Shown here piece by piece: positions 14,945-23,267 of a stretch of DNA of 27,831 nt. Each line of letters begins with the position of its first letter. The first letter of the stretch is position 1. The notes below the pieces were generated by a model. The model was not told the DNA's origin. It was given only the letters and a program-made list of their open reading frames with translations, and did not search any database. A program made the translations under genes and the position numbers. This DNA comes from UBA7672 sp036733305 (GTDB lineage: Bacteria > Pseudomonadota > Alphaproteobacteria > Caulobacterales > Hyphomonadaceae). The stretch lies in assembly GCA_036733305.1 (NCBI GenBank), contig DAINAT010000036.1:1-27831 (forward strand). Reading direction: 5' to 3'.

Positions 14945-16281
14945 GTGATGTTGGACGATGGTGTCGATCCGCTCATGATGAGTAGCAGGTCGAGCCCGTG
15001 GACGATGCGCATCAATTCGAGGTCCATGCCTTCGCGCCAGCGAGGCATAACGGCCCGTAGCGGACGCAGGTCGATCAGCGTGAATGCATCGGCATGGGCT
15101 GCCGCATAGAGCGGCTCTAGTCTTTTATTATAGTTGTCCTTGGGGTCGGACGGATTATAGCGCCAAGCCACCGGATCGAACACGGCCGTCGACGTTCCGT
15201 TGCCAGGCAGGATGCCCACCTGTAGCGATTTCACGCCCTCGATCATCGCAAGTTCGGGGACCAGTGCGCCGATGTCGTAGACATCGCTCATGTTCCGCCC
15301 GCGCACGAGATGCGACAGGCCCATCTTCGCAAACACCTTCGACGATGCCTTCTGTGTCCGCACCTTGTTCCAGTGCGCGAGGAAGTTCGCACGCATATTG
15401 CCGGAGCGCCGGACGTTGGAGTCGAAGCCCTTGCCATTGACCCACATCCTGTTGATCTCGAGCGTCTCCTCCAGTGTCGTCAGGATGCTGCTCGCTTCAG
15501 CGGAGCGCTGCGGCCACGCATCGCGCACCGCGCGCACCAGCGCCGGGTCGCCTGCAAATGTGAAGATGAACTGCGGATTCTTTTCCGCGTTGTACTTGTC
15601 CCACGACGCCTTCGATGCCGCGCGCAGATTTGCCAGTGCATCCTGCGCAGCCTTGGGCTTCGTCATCGCCTCCAGCTTTGTGATCAGCAGGCGGTCCCCG
15701 CCCACCTCATAATCGACGCCCCAGAACACGGGTGTTGCAGCCGGCACGGACTTGCGCACGCGCGCCAGCATCTCCGTTTCTTCCTGCATCCCGAAGAACG
15801 CCGGCTCGCCGCCTTCGTTCGCATACAGCGCCTTGAGGCCCGTCATCCCGGTCTTTGCCGCCCCATCCAGCGCCTCCGCCATAGGCGGCGAAACCTCGAT
15901 CACGAACTTCGAATACCCTTCCTTCGCCAGTGTCTCGAACAGCTGTCCCATCAGCTTGGGGTTCTCGGCGATGCCATGCTCCTCGCCCACCAGCAGGAAT
16001 TGCGCAGCCTTGCCTTCGACCACCAGCTTGTCCCATGCGGGGCCCGAGAACACGCCATCGGCATAATCCAGCTTCAGCGCGTTGGCCTTCGCCGTCTCGG
16101 TCAGCCGTCCTATCCAGGCCGGCGGCGCGACAGGCGCAGGTTCAGCCGCGAGCACGGGTGGCGCGGGCGTAACCTCGGCAACCGGCGGTGCGACCGCTAC
16201 TGGCGCAGGCGTCCGTGGGGCGGGTGCTTGGGCGCATGCCGCCAATGCCGTCGCCAGCATCACAACCGGTAATGTCCGCAT
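14938..16281 (-). CDS. lipoprotein of the EreA/ChaN-like fold
   Basis: The 447-residue product starts with a lipoprotein signal (MRTLPVVMLATALAAC, lipidated Cys16), followed by a Pro/Ala-rich linker (about 18-55). A globular domain then opens with FLLVGEEHGIAENPKLM (95-111) and continues with FVIEVSPPMAEAL. The GEEHG motif and the following acidic strand resemble the erythromycin esterase/ChaN/TIKI-type superfamily, where such residues bind metal or form the active site. Further His/Glu motifs lie in SHLVRGRNMSDVYD. The substrate is unknown. The ATG at 16281 fits the lipoprotein signal; a start at 16326 would spoil it. The protein is probably anchored in the envelope facing the periplasm. Confidence 0.7.
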   Translation of the reverse strand: MRTLPVVMLATALAACAQAPAPRTPAPVAVAPPVAEVTPAPPVLAAEPAPVAPPAWIGRLTETAKANALKLDYADGVFSGPAWDKLVVEGKAAQFLLVGEEHGIAENPKLMGQLFETLAKEGYSKFVIEVSPPMAEALDGAAKTGMTGLKALYANEGGEPAFFGMQEETEMLARVRKSVPAATPVFWGVDYEVGGDRLLITKLEAMTKPKAAQDALANLRAASKASWDKYNAEKNPQFIFTFAGDPALVRAVRDAWPQRSAEASSILTTLEETLEINRMWVNGKGFDSNVRRSGNMRANFLAHWNKVRTQKASSKVFAKMGLSHLVRGRNMSDVYDIGALVPELAMIEGVKSLQVGILPGNGTSTAVFDPVAWRYNPSDPKDNYNKRLEPLYAAAHADAFTLIDLRPLRAVMPRWREGMDLELMRIVHGLDLLLIMSGSTPSSNITQ

Positions 16282-16331
16282 GAATCGCCTCCCATGTTCG
16301 TTGTCCGGATACGAACTAACCCGCACCTCAC

Positions 16332-16352
16332 GTCAAGGCGGCAAGCCTTGAC
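16332..16352. promoter_or_regulatory. inverted repeat in a divergent promoter region
   Basis: GTCAAGGC (16332-16339) and GCCTTGAC (16345-16352) are perfect 8-bp arms with a 5-bp centre. They sit between the lipoprotein gene and the divergent thiolase gene. The position suits an operator, but no regulator is encoded beside it. Confidence 0.5.
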
Positions 16353-16411
16353 CGCCTGTTGTTTCCTTAGCCATGGCCGCTATGGTGCGCCGCGATTTAG
16401 AGGAAGCCGCC

Positions 16412-17620
16412 ATGACCAAACTTCGCCGCGCCGCCATCGTCAGCCCCGTCCGCACAGGCGTCGGCAAGTTCCAGGGATCGCTGGCGGGCATCCAGGCGGG
16501 CGAACTCGGCGCCATAGCCATCCGCGCGCTGGTGGAGCGAACCAAGATTGACCCGAGCCGCATCGATGACGTGGTGTTCTCGCAAGGCTATCCCTCGGGC
16601 GAAGCGCCTGCCATCGGCCGCTGGTCAGCGCTGGCTGCGGGCCTTCCGATCTCCGTCCCGGGCTTTCAACTCGATCGCCGCTGCGGCTCGGGCCTGCAGG
16701 CCGTCGTCGAAGCCGCCATGTTCGTTCAGACGGGCGCAGCCGATGTGGTCATTGCCGGTGGTGTCGAGAGCATGAGCAATGTCGAATACTACTCGACCAC
16801 GATGCGTAACGGCGCTCGTATGGGCGACGTCACCATGCATGACCGCCTGTCGCGCGGCCGCATGATGTCCCAGCCGATCGAGCGTTTCGGCGTCATCACC
16901 GGCATGATCGAGACGGCTGAGAACCTCGCAAAGGACTATCAGATCCCGCGCGATGCTTGCGACGCCTACGCCGCCCGTAGCCACCAGCGCGCTACCGCCG
17001 CCTGGGCTGAGGGCAAGTTCGACAACGAGATTATCCCGGTTTCGATCCCGCAGAAGAAGGGCGACCCGATCGTCTTCAAGAAGGACGAAGGCGTGCGCGG
17101 TGATGCGACCGCTGAATCACTCTCCACGCTTCGCGCCATCGAGAAGGGCGGTGTTGTCACTGCCGGCAACGCATCACAGCAGAACGATGCTTCCGCAGCC
17201 TGCCTCGTCGTTGCCGAAGACAAGCTGGAAGAACTCGGCCTCGAGCCGATCGGCTACTTCACCGGCTGGGCAGCCGCCGGTTGCGAGCCGTCGCGCATGG
17301 GCATCGGCCCGGTCCCGGCTGTCGAGCGCTTGTTCGCTCGCACAGGTCTTGGCTGGAAAGACATCGATCTCGTCGAGCTCAACGAAGCCTTCGCGCCGCA
17401 GGTCTTGGCTGTGCTGAAAGGCTGGAACTGGAACGACGCCGACAAGCTGAACGTCAACGGTTCGGGCATCTCGCTCGGCCACCCGATTGGTGCGACCGGT
17501 ATCCGCATCCTCGCCACCATGCTCAACGAGATGCAGCGCCGTGAGGCGCGCTACGGCCTCGAGACGATGTGCATTGGTGGCGGCCAGGGCATCGCGGCGA
17601 TCTTCGAGCGGGCCGCCTAG
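16412..17620 (+). CDS. acetyl-CoA C-acetyltransferase (thiolase)
   Basis: Thiolase that condenses or cleaves acyl-CoA and acetyl-CoA units in the cytoplasm. The 402-residue product carries the nucleophile Cys91 in DRRCGSGLQAV, GGVESMSN, LNEAFAPQ, the catalytic His357 in GHPIGATG, and Cys387 in CIGGGQG; all catalytic residues are present and the length is normal. The ATG at 16412 has GAGGAAG 5-11 nt upstream; upstream starts in frame are unnecessary. It ends head-on with the ATP-grasp gene: the stop codons share the palindrome CTAG. It could handle the acetyl-CoA produced by the acyl-CoA operon or serve polyhydroxybutyrate or beta-oxidation metabolism. Confidence 0.95.
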   Translation: MTKLRRAAIVSPVRTGVGKFQGSLAGIQAGELGAIAIRALVERTKIDPSRIDDVVFSQGYPSGEAPAIGRWSALAAGLPISVPGFQLDRRCGSGLQAVVEAAMFVQTGAADVVIAGGVESMSNVEYYSTTMRNGARMGDVTMHDRLSRGRMMSQPIERFGVITGMIETAENLAKDYQIPRDACDAYAARSHQRATAAWAEGKFDNEIIPVSIPQKKGDPIVFKKDEGVRGDATAESLSTLRAIEKGGVVTAGNASQQNDASAACLVVAEDKLEELGLEPIGYFTGWAAAGCEPSRMGIGPVPAVERLFARTGLGWKDIDLVELNEAFAPQVLAVLKGWNWNDADKLNVNGSGISLGHPIGATGIRILATMLNEMQRREARYGLETMCIGGGQGIAAIFERAA

Positions 17621-18603
17621 GCCTTCTCTTTCTCGTGTGCTCTCTCCTTCGGCCTTCCGACGAAGGGAATGCGGCTCCACAGCGAACGGCGGGCTGGCTG
17701 CGAAGGCTTCAGCCTTGCCGTTACGTAGTCGAGCACTTTGTCCGGAACGCTGACAGGGCAGGCCTTCTCCAGTCCGACAAAGCCCGGTGAAGAATTGGCT
17801 TCGCAGATCCGATAGCCATTCTCGTCGTAGAGGATGTCGATCCCGGCGATGTCGAGCCGGAGTGCTTTCGAGGCTTCAATCGCCAATTGCGCCATCTCGT
17901 CTGGTGGTGTGATGCACTCGCCCGTGCCGCCAAGCGAGATGTTCGACTTGAAGTTGCCGTTCAGCGACCGGCGCTCCATAGCAGCCGCCACTTCGCCCCC
18001 GATGACGAGCAGACGCACATCGCGGCCATGGCTGCGGGCAATGTACTGCTGGAAGATGAAGTCCGACTGGTGCCCCGCATCGCCCAGAAGGCTGGCGAGA
18101 TCGTCGAACTGGTCGCGGTCCTGACAAAGCACGACGCCAGCGCCGCGCGTTGAGCGTAGCTTCTTCACGACCACCGGGAAACCGAGTTCGCGCTCAATGA
18201 CATCCACATCGACAGGGAACTTCGCGAGAATTGTCTTTGGGATTGGCAGTCCCGACGCCGACAGCAGCTGCAAGGTCTGCAGCTTGTCCGCGCAGGCTTC
18301 CACCGCCTCCGCGCCGTTGATGATCGGAACGCCCATGCGTTCGAACTGACGGATCACGGCGAGGGTGAAGTAAGACGTTTCGCTCCCGGTGCGCGGAATG
18401 ATGAAATCAGGCTTCGGCAATTTGCCGCCGGCATGTTCCGCTCGCCAGTCGCGCTCGGTCGAGACGATCAGCTCGAAGTCGCGCGGGCGAAGGGCTTCCA
18501 GCTTGATGCCGCGCCTCTTTCCAACTTCTATGAAACGGCGAATCTCCGGTGCTTCCGGAGCGTCGTCCGTCACATCATTGTGGAATAACAGCCATCCGCG
18601 CAT
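17617..18603 (-). CDS. RimK-like ATP-grasp ligase
   Basis: The 328-residue product belongs to the ATP-grasp superfamily, RimK/LysX-like branch, which joins a carboxylate to an amine or amino acid through an acyl phosphate. Visible parts are an N-terminal preATP domain (about 1-95), GVPIINGAEAVEACADKLQTLQLL (the ligand/lid entry), PVVVKKLRSTRGAGVVL with the ATP lysines, FIFQQYI, DVRLLVIGG, and the metal-binding C-terminal CEANSSPGF. Arg-rich basic residues follow at the end. RimK modifies ribosomal protein S6 with glutamate, but other members make small peptides, so no substrate is assigned. The ATG at 18603 is the first in frame. Confidence 0.85.
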   Translation of the reverse strand: MRGWLLFHNDVTDDAPEAPEIRRFIEVGKRRGIKLEALRPRDFELIVSTERDWRAEHAGGKLPKPDFIIPRTGSETSYFTLAVIRQFERMGVPIINGAEAVEACADKLQTLQLLSASGLPIPKTILAKFPVDVDVIERELGFPVVVKKLRSTRGAGVVLCQDRDQFDDLASLLGDAGHQSDFIFQQYIARSHGRDVRLLVIGGEVAAAMERRSLNGNFKSNISLGGTGECITPPDEMAQLAIEASKALRLDIAGIDILYDENGYRICEANSSPGFVGLEKACPVSVPDKVLDYVTARLKPSQPARRSLWSRIPFVGRPKERAHEKEKA

Positions 18604-18647
18604 TCACTGATGATCCTGCTCAGTACCGCCCCCTCGGCGCCCCCTGA

Positions 18648-18660
18648 TAGATGTCATCTA
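18648..18660. promoter_or_regulatory. 13-bp palindrome upstream of the ATP-grasp gene
   Basis: TAGATG-T-CATCTA is a perfect dyad 45 bp before the start codon of the leftward ATP-grasp gene. It may be an operator; chance cannot be excluded for so short a site. Confidence 0.35.
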
Positions 18661-18768
18661 GTTCATGTTTGTGAATTGTCTGTGCGCTGAGGCCATTTTG
18701 TGGCGAGCGCGACGCTGAACTCCCTGTTTGGGGGGGAGCTCTGCGCAAAGAGGATCGCCTTGGAAAAT

Positions 18769-20091
18769 CTATTTCTCGGGGAATGACGCGACGCTGGCCG
18801 CTTCGCCACCCCAGATCGTCGGGCTGTCGATCCCGTTCGAGGCGAGCACCTGGGCTTCCAGATTGACGTGCTTCTGGCCTTTGACTTCGAACAGGGCCTC
18901 GAAGTCTTTCTCGCCGCCTGTCTTTTTCTCGACCTTTTCCAGACGGTCCATCTGCGTCAGCGCCTCGGCAACGCCCATGACGGCCGTGTCGCGTGACCCT
19001 GAGAGGATGGCGATGCGGTTGCCGCTCGGGCCCTCGAAGGTCGAGAAGAAGCCGTAGTCGCGATACATCTGATCACTCGGCGCCGCGAGGAAGGCCTCGC
19101 TGGTGTACATCTTGCCGGTCTTGCGATCGATGATCTGGTCGTAGCTCGCGCCGATCTGGAAGCGCGATTGCGAGAACACCGGATCGCGCAGCTTGCCCAT
19201 GCCGCTGAGCAGGCCGACATAGATGATATCGTCCGATTTCAACCGGTCCGGCGTCATCTCGGATGCCAGCATGACCTGCACCTTGCGGCCTTCGCGTAGA
19301 ACCGGCGCAAGGTCAGCGAGAGCGTAAGCGGCGGACGCGGGCAGGTATTGCATCGCGACGTCGGAATACTGGTCAAAGCCGCCTGGATTGTCGCGCTGGC
19401 TGTGGACGAGGTCTTCCTTCGAATTGATCGTGAAGTCGCGGACGAGCCGTTTCAGCTTCACGCGCTCTTCGTATTCGCCGAACATGTAATAGTCGCCGAC
19501 CACGATCAGCAGCGGGCGCGTGCTGTTGGCGATGTCCGTCCAGATGCCCGCATCGGCCAGCTGGGTTTGCGCGGCAGGCTTGTTACCCAACACAGCCCAG
19601 GCAGCAATGTTGCCGCCGATCAGCACCGCGCCAAAGGCGGCGGCGATGATGCCCAATCGCGGCTTGCGCGAGGGCTTCTGCGGAACCACATCGTCGTTCG
19701 CCGCGTCCGGCACGCCATCGTCGACCGCCAGCGTGGCTTCCTGGGGCGCGACGCAGACGATGCGATAATCGCCCTTCGGGATGTCGAGCCTGACGCCTGA
19801 CGGCATGCCTTGGCGCAGATAGAAATCGTCGAGGCGTTTGCGCAGGCGATGGATGTAAACGCGCGCGACCGGATCGTCGCGAAGCGCCTCCGAGTCGGCC
19901 TTGCCGAAGACGGCGAGGGCAATTTCTGCCTCTTTCGGCGGGCGGCTATCGGCCGAGCGCGATGCCAGGAAGTCGAACAATTCCACGAGGCGGCCGCCAG
20001 CGCCCAGCACGCCTGATTCCCGAACGCGCGCGATCTCCGCCAGGGTGACGGGGTCGAGGCCGGTGCTCGTTTCGGTAGGCGTAACGGTCAT
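18769..20091 (-). CDS. membrane-anchored winged-helix-like regulator
   Basis: The 440-residue product has an N-terminal cytoplasmic domain (about 30-115: LVELFDFLAS, PPKEAEIALAVFG, DDPVARVYIHRLRKRLDDFY, VRLDIPKGDYRIVCV). This resembles the winged-helix-like module found at the N-terminus of many alphaproteobacterial and acidobacterial membrane signalling proteins. A polar linker, one membrane helix (about 147-168) and a periplasmic domain of about 270 residues follow, the last with no recognised motif. This ToxR-like layout suggests a one-component sensor. I chose the ATG at 20091 because the region before it shows no conserved sequence. It follows the hybrid kinase gene on the same strand, 226 nt downstream. 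Confidence 0.7.
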   Translation of the reverse strand: MTVTPTETSTGLDPVTLAEIARVRESGVLGAGGRLVELFDFLASRSADSRPPKEAEIALAVFGKADSEALRDDPVARVYIHRLRKRLDDFYLRQGMPSGVRLDIPKGDYRIVCVAPQEATLAVDDGVPDAANDDVVPQKPSRKPRLGIIAAAFGAVLIGGNIAAWAVLGNKPAAQTQLADAGIWTDIANSTRPLLIVVGDYYMFGEYEERVKLKRLVRDFTINSKEDLVHSQRDNPGGFDQYSDVAMQYLPASAAYALADLAPVLREGRKVQVMLASEMTPDRLKSDDIIYVGLLSGMGKLRDPVFSQSRFQIGASYDQIIDRKTGKMYTSEAFLAAPSDQMYRDYGFFSTFEGPSGNRIAILSGSRDTAVMGVAEALTQMDRLEKVEKKTGGEKDFEALFEVKGQKHVNLEAQVLASNGIDSPTIWGGEAASVASFPEK

Positions 20092-20238
20092 GTAACGTCC
20101 AGAACTACAGGCGCTCACACTACCCCACCAATTGCGGCGGAGTCTCGACTGCTGGTCTTCACGGTGTCGCGACAGGAGATTGTGACGCGAGGCTTCACAT
20201 GGTCCGCATCCTTGCGTCAACCGCTGGACCACAGCGCG

Positions 20239-20268
20239 GCAGGCCGTTCACGGGCGATCACGGCCTGC
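20239..20268. repeat. strong inverted repeat between kinase and membrane regulator genes
   Basis: GCAGGCCGT (20239-20247) and ACGGCCTGC (20260-20268) are perfect 9-bp arms with a 12-bp loop. The repeat lies 50 nt after the kinase stop and about 150 nt before the next start codon on the minus strand. No U-tract follows, so it is either a Rho-dependent or attenuating hairpin or a protein-binding dyad. Confidence 0.45.
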
Positions 20269-20317
20269 GAGAAGCCGTACCCCAAAGGGGAGAATTCTTG
20301 CCCGGACTGAAGCGTGT

Positions 20318-23065
20318 CTAGCTGGCGGCTGCGGCCAGCCTGGCGGTGAGCCTGCGGTTCATCTCGGCGCAGGTATCGTCAAGGAGCGGACGTATCGCTG
20401 CCAGTTTTTCCCGGGTAGCCTGGATGTCCCCGGACTTGCCGGCATGTTCCAGATCTTCGCACAGGTCTGCCAGCTGAGCCGCGCCGGCCGAGAGGGACAT
20501 GGATTTGAGGAAGTGCGCCTGCTTGGCGACTGCGCCGGGGTCGCCGCCCTGCGCCAGCGTTTCGAGTTTGAAGGCGGCGTCCGGGGCCTGGCCGAGGAAC
20601 AGCTTCCAGACCTTGCCCACCACATCGCGGCCCGACCGGGCGCCGACGGCTTCCATGGTGGCGACGGCTTCGCCATCGATCAGCGGGGTGTTCGTCGGGG
20701 CGGTGTGAACGACCGCTGCTTCGAGCACAGGGAGGGCCGGGGTCGGCTGGACGACCGAGTCGGCGCCTGGGGACGCCAGACGTGTTCCCGTGCCGGCGGA
20801 CTTCAGGGCTTCGGTGAGGCGAGTAGACGTAAAGGGCTTGGTCATGTGCCGGTCGGCGCCGGCAGCTGCCCAGGCATCTGCGTCAGCGCCGCGCACCTGA
20901 GCCGTCAGGGCGACGACATAGGCGGGTGTAGAGCCTTCGCGGGCTTCCGCCTCGCGGATCAGCTTCGTTGCGGTGAAGCCATCCATCTCCGGCATCGAGC
21001 CGTCCATGAAGATGACGTCGTACCGCTTCCGGGTGGCGGCTTCGACGGCTTCGACGCCGTTGGTGACGAAGTCACCCTCGGCGCTGAGGCTCATCAAGGC
21101 CTCACGCAGCACTTCGCGGTTCACGGCGTTGTCGTCCACTGCGAGGATGGAGAGGTGTTCGAACTTTTCGGTCGGCATCGCTGCTGTCGATATCGACAAT
21201 GCTGCGGCGCCGCGGAAGTCCTTGCGGCCTGCGCGTTCGATGAAGTTCCACAGCGCCGACCTGCCGAGGGGCAGGGGGAGGAGATCCACGGCAGCATTGC
21301 TTCGGATCAGGCCGTCGGCGCGATTGTCGCCAACATCGGTGAGGCAGACGGTGTACGCGCCGGGCGTTCCGCCAGTACGGGCGAGAAGCTCCGACAGCGT
21401 CAGGACGATCTCGCCGGCGTCGGCTTCAGCAGGCGTGGCGATCAGGCGGACGTTCAGCCCAAGATCGCACAGGCCAGCCACAATGTAGGTCGAAAGCAGC
21501 GGTGCTGGCAGGGCCAGCGCTACCCGCACGCCAGCAACAACCGGTTTGGCTGGGGCGGCGGTTTCGATCGGCAGGCTGGCGACGACTGCGAAGGTCGAGC
21601 CCTTGCCGAGTTCAGAGGTGACGATGATGTCGCCGCCCATCGCATCCGCGAGGCGCTTGCAAACTGTAAGACCAAGGCCCGTGCCGCCGAACTTCCGCGT
21701 GGTCGACTGGTCGGCCTGGCTGAAGGCCTCGAAGATCGCACCGATGCGCGAGGCCTCGATGCCGACGCCCGTATCGGTCACGGCGATGCGCAGTTTTACC
21801 TGCTGGCCATCCGGCTCGGCAGAGACGTCGATCGTGACGCCGCCTTTTTCGGTGAACTTCAGAGCGTTGTTGACGAGGTTTGTCACGACCTGGTTGAGCC
21901 GCGTCGGGTCGCCGATCAGCATTACCGGCACTTCCGGCGTAATCCGCACCGCCAGCTCCAGGCCCTTCGATCGCGCCTTCTCCCAGAACAGGCTCGCGAC
22001 GTCCTCCACCATGCCTTCCGGCGAGAAGGGCACGGCTTCCAGATCCAGCTTGCCGGCTTCGATCTTCGAGAGATCGAGAATGTCATTGATGATCGTCAGC
22101 AAGCTGGCGCCGGAGCGGGTGATGATCTCGGCATAGCGGCGATGGCGCGAGGACAAGTCTGCTGCTGCCAGCATCTCCGCCATCACCATCATGCCGTTCA
22201 TCGGCGTTCGGATCTCGTGGCTCATGGTGGCGAGGAAGTCCGACTTGGCGGCGTTGGCGAACTCCGCCTCTTCCTTGGCGAGGCGGAAGTCGCGTGTGCG
22301 ATCTTCGACCGTCTGTTCCAGGGTTTCCATGTGGTTCGCGATGCGGCGGTCGCGCTCGCGGATATTGTCGATCATGCCGTTGAAAGCTTCACCCAGCACG
22401 CCGGTTTCGTCACGGCTGCGCGTAGCCGGCATACGGCGTGAGAAGTCCTGCTTTGAACCCACCTCAGCCATAACCGCAGTCAGGTCGCGAAGCGGGCGCG
22501 TCATGCGCGAGATGAAGAACTGCGCAATCGACACACCGCCTGCAATGGCGAGCAGTGCAACGAGCGCTGTCCAGCCCAGCGTGTTGTAGAGTCCGTCCCT
22601 GAGGTCGGTGATGTCCGCCAGGATTGTCAGCGAGCCAATCTCGGCGCCGCTTTTCACGACCGGCATGCTTACCGAGCCGCGATCGACGTTCAGAAGCTCC
22701 AGGCCTGCGAGGTCCCGAAGATTGGGCGTCTTGCCGCGGATCGATGCGCCGGCGCCAAGCTGCGCCATCGTCTCGCCGCTGAGATCCTTCACCGCCATGA
22801 AGATGACCGACTTCACGTCGCGCATCCCGCGCATGAACTCGAAAGCGGTGCGGCGATCCCTGTCGGCAAGTGGATCAGCGACTGCCGCCGCGTAGGCCGA
22901 TGCGGTTGCTTCGAGCATCTCGGCGCGGGCGCTGGCCTGCTGCTGCAGATCGCGCAGAGCTCCAACCGCAGACGCCGTCATTACAGCCGCGAAGATCACG
23001 CCGGCGATGACGAGCGACAGCCGGAACCGGATTGATCTATGAAAAGGTACGGCAGGCGACGACAT
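20318..23065 (-). CDS. hybrid sensor histidine kinase with REC and Hpt domains
   Basis: The 915-residue phosphorelay protein has two membrane segments (about 14-35 and 163-184) enclosing a periplasmic sensor, HAMP (about 185-240) and a coiled coil. The kinase core has the H-box SHEIRTPMNG (H283), N-box (LVNNALKFT), DTGVGI and GGTGLGL. A region at 512-620 resembles a receiver in place and size but lacks the acidic pocket. A true receiver follows (DD644-645, D688 in FMDGSMPEMDG, K743), then an Hpt domain (H851 in KQAHFLKSM). The machinery for a full His-Asp-His relay is present; the output regulator is not identified. The ATG at 23065 is preceded by a near-perfect dyad covering the ribosome binding site. 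Confidence 0.93.
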   Translation of the reverse strand: MSSPAVPFHRSIRFRLSLVIAGVIFAAVMTASAVGALRDLQQQASARAEMLEATASAYAAAVADPLADRDRRTAFEFMRGMRDVKSVIFMAVKDLSGETMAQLGAGASIRGKTPNLRDLAGLELLNVDRGSVSMPVVKSGAEIGSLTILADITDLRDGLYNTLGWTALVALLAIAGGVSIAQFFISRMTRPLRDLTAVMAEVGSKQDFSRRMPATRSRDETGVLGEAFNGMIDNIRERDRRIANHMETLEQTVEDRTRDFRLAKEEAEFANAAKSDFLATMSHEIRTPMNGMMVMAEMLAAADLSSRHRRYAEIITRSGASLLTIINDILDLSKIEAGKLDLEAVPFSPEGMVEDVASLFWEKARSKGLELAVRITPEVPVMLIGDPTRLNQVVTNLVNNALKFTEKGGVTIDVSAEPDGQQVKLRIAVTDTGVGIEASRIGAIFEAFSQADQSTTRKFGGTGLGLTVCKRLADAMGGDIIVTSELGKGSTFAVVASLPIETAAPAKPVVAGVRVALALPAPLLSTYIVAGLCDLGLNVRLIATPAEADAGEIVLTLSELLARTGGTPGAYTVCLTDVGDNRADGLIRSNAAVDLLPLPLGRSALWNFIERAGRKDFRGAAALSISTAAMPTEKFEHLSILAVDDNAVNREVLREALMSLSAEGDFVTNGVEAVEAATRKRYDVIFMDGSMPEMDGFTATKLIREAEAREGSTPAYVVALTAQVRGADADAWAAAGADRHMTKPFTSTRLTEALKSAGTGTRLASPGADSVVQPTPALPVLEAAVVHTAPTNTPLIDGEAVATMEAVGARSGRDVVGKVWKLFLGQAPDAAFKLETLAQGGDPGAVAKQAHFLKSMSLSAGAAQLADLCEDLEHAGKSGDIQATREKLAAIRPLLDDTCAEMNRRLTARLAAAAS

Positions 23066-23069
23066 GGAA

Positions 23070-23090
23070 TAGGTTCCCCCGGGAAACCTA
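23070..23090 (-). promoter_or_regulatory. dyad covering the kinase ribosome binding site
   Basis: TAGGTT (23070-23075) and AACCTA (23085-23090), extended by CCC/GGG inside with one mismatch, form a 21-bp dyad that ends 5 nt before the start codon. On the minus strand the Shine-Dalgarno-like GGGGGAA lies inside it. In RNA the stem would hide the ribosome binding site; in DNA it could be an operator. Confidence 0.55.
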
Positions 23091-23267
23091 CAGTCCCGTA
23101 ATCTGCTGACTGCGCGGTTAACTCAACCCCTAACGAAACCTCAATTCCCGACGAAAAAGACCTGCGATTAATCAGTCGTATCAAACCGTTCGTTTAACCT
23201 GCTGGGTCATTGTACGGATCAGTAAACGGCGCGAACGAAACCGATTGTGCGCCGGTGTAGGGGCTTT

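Noticed and set aside
20444..22441. 665-residue plus-strand open frame opposite the kinase
   Set aside because: It has no recognisable domain or ribosome binding site and lies wholly inside an unmistakable kinase gene.
23110..23200. CtrA-type TTAA-N7-TTAA boxes before the kinase/TadG pair
   Set aside because: TTAA-like half sites occur (for example TTAACTCAACCCCTAA), but the spacing is off by one and the second half is imperfect.
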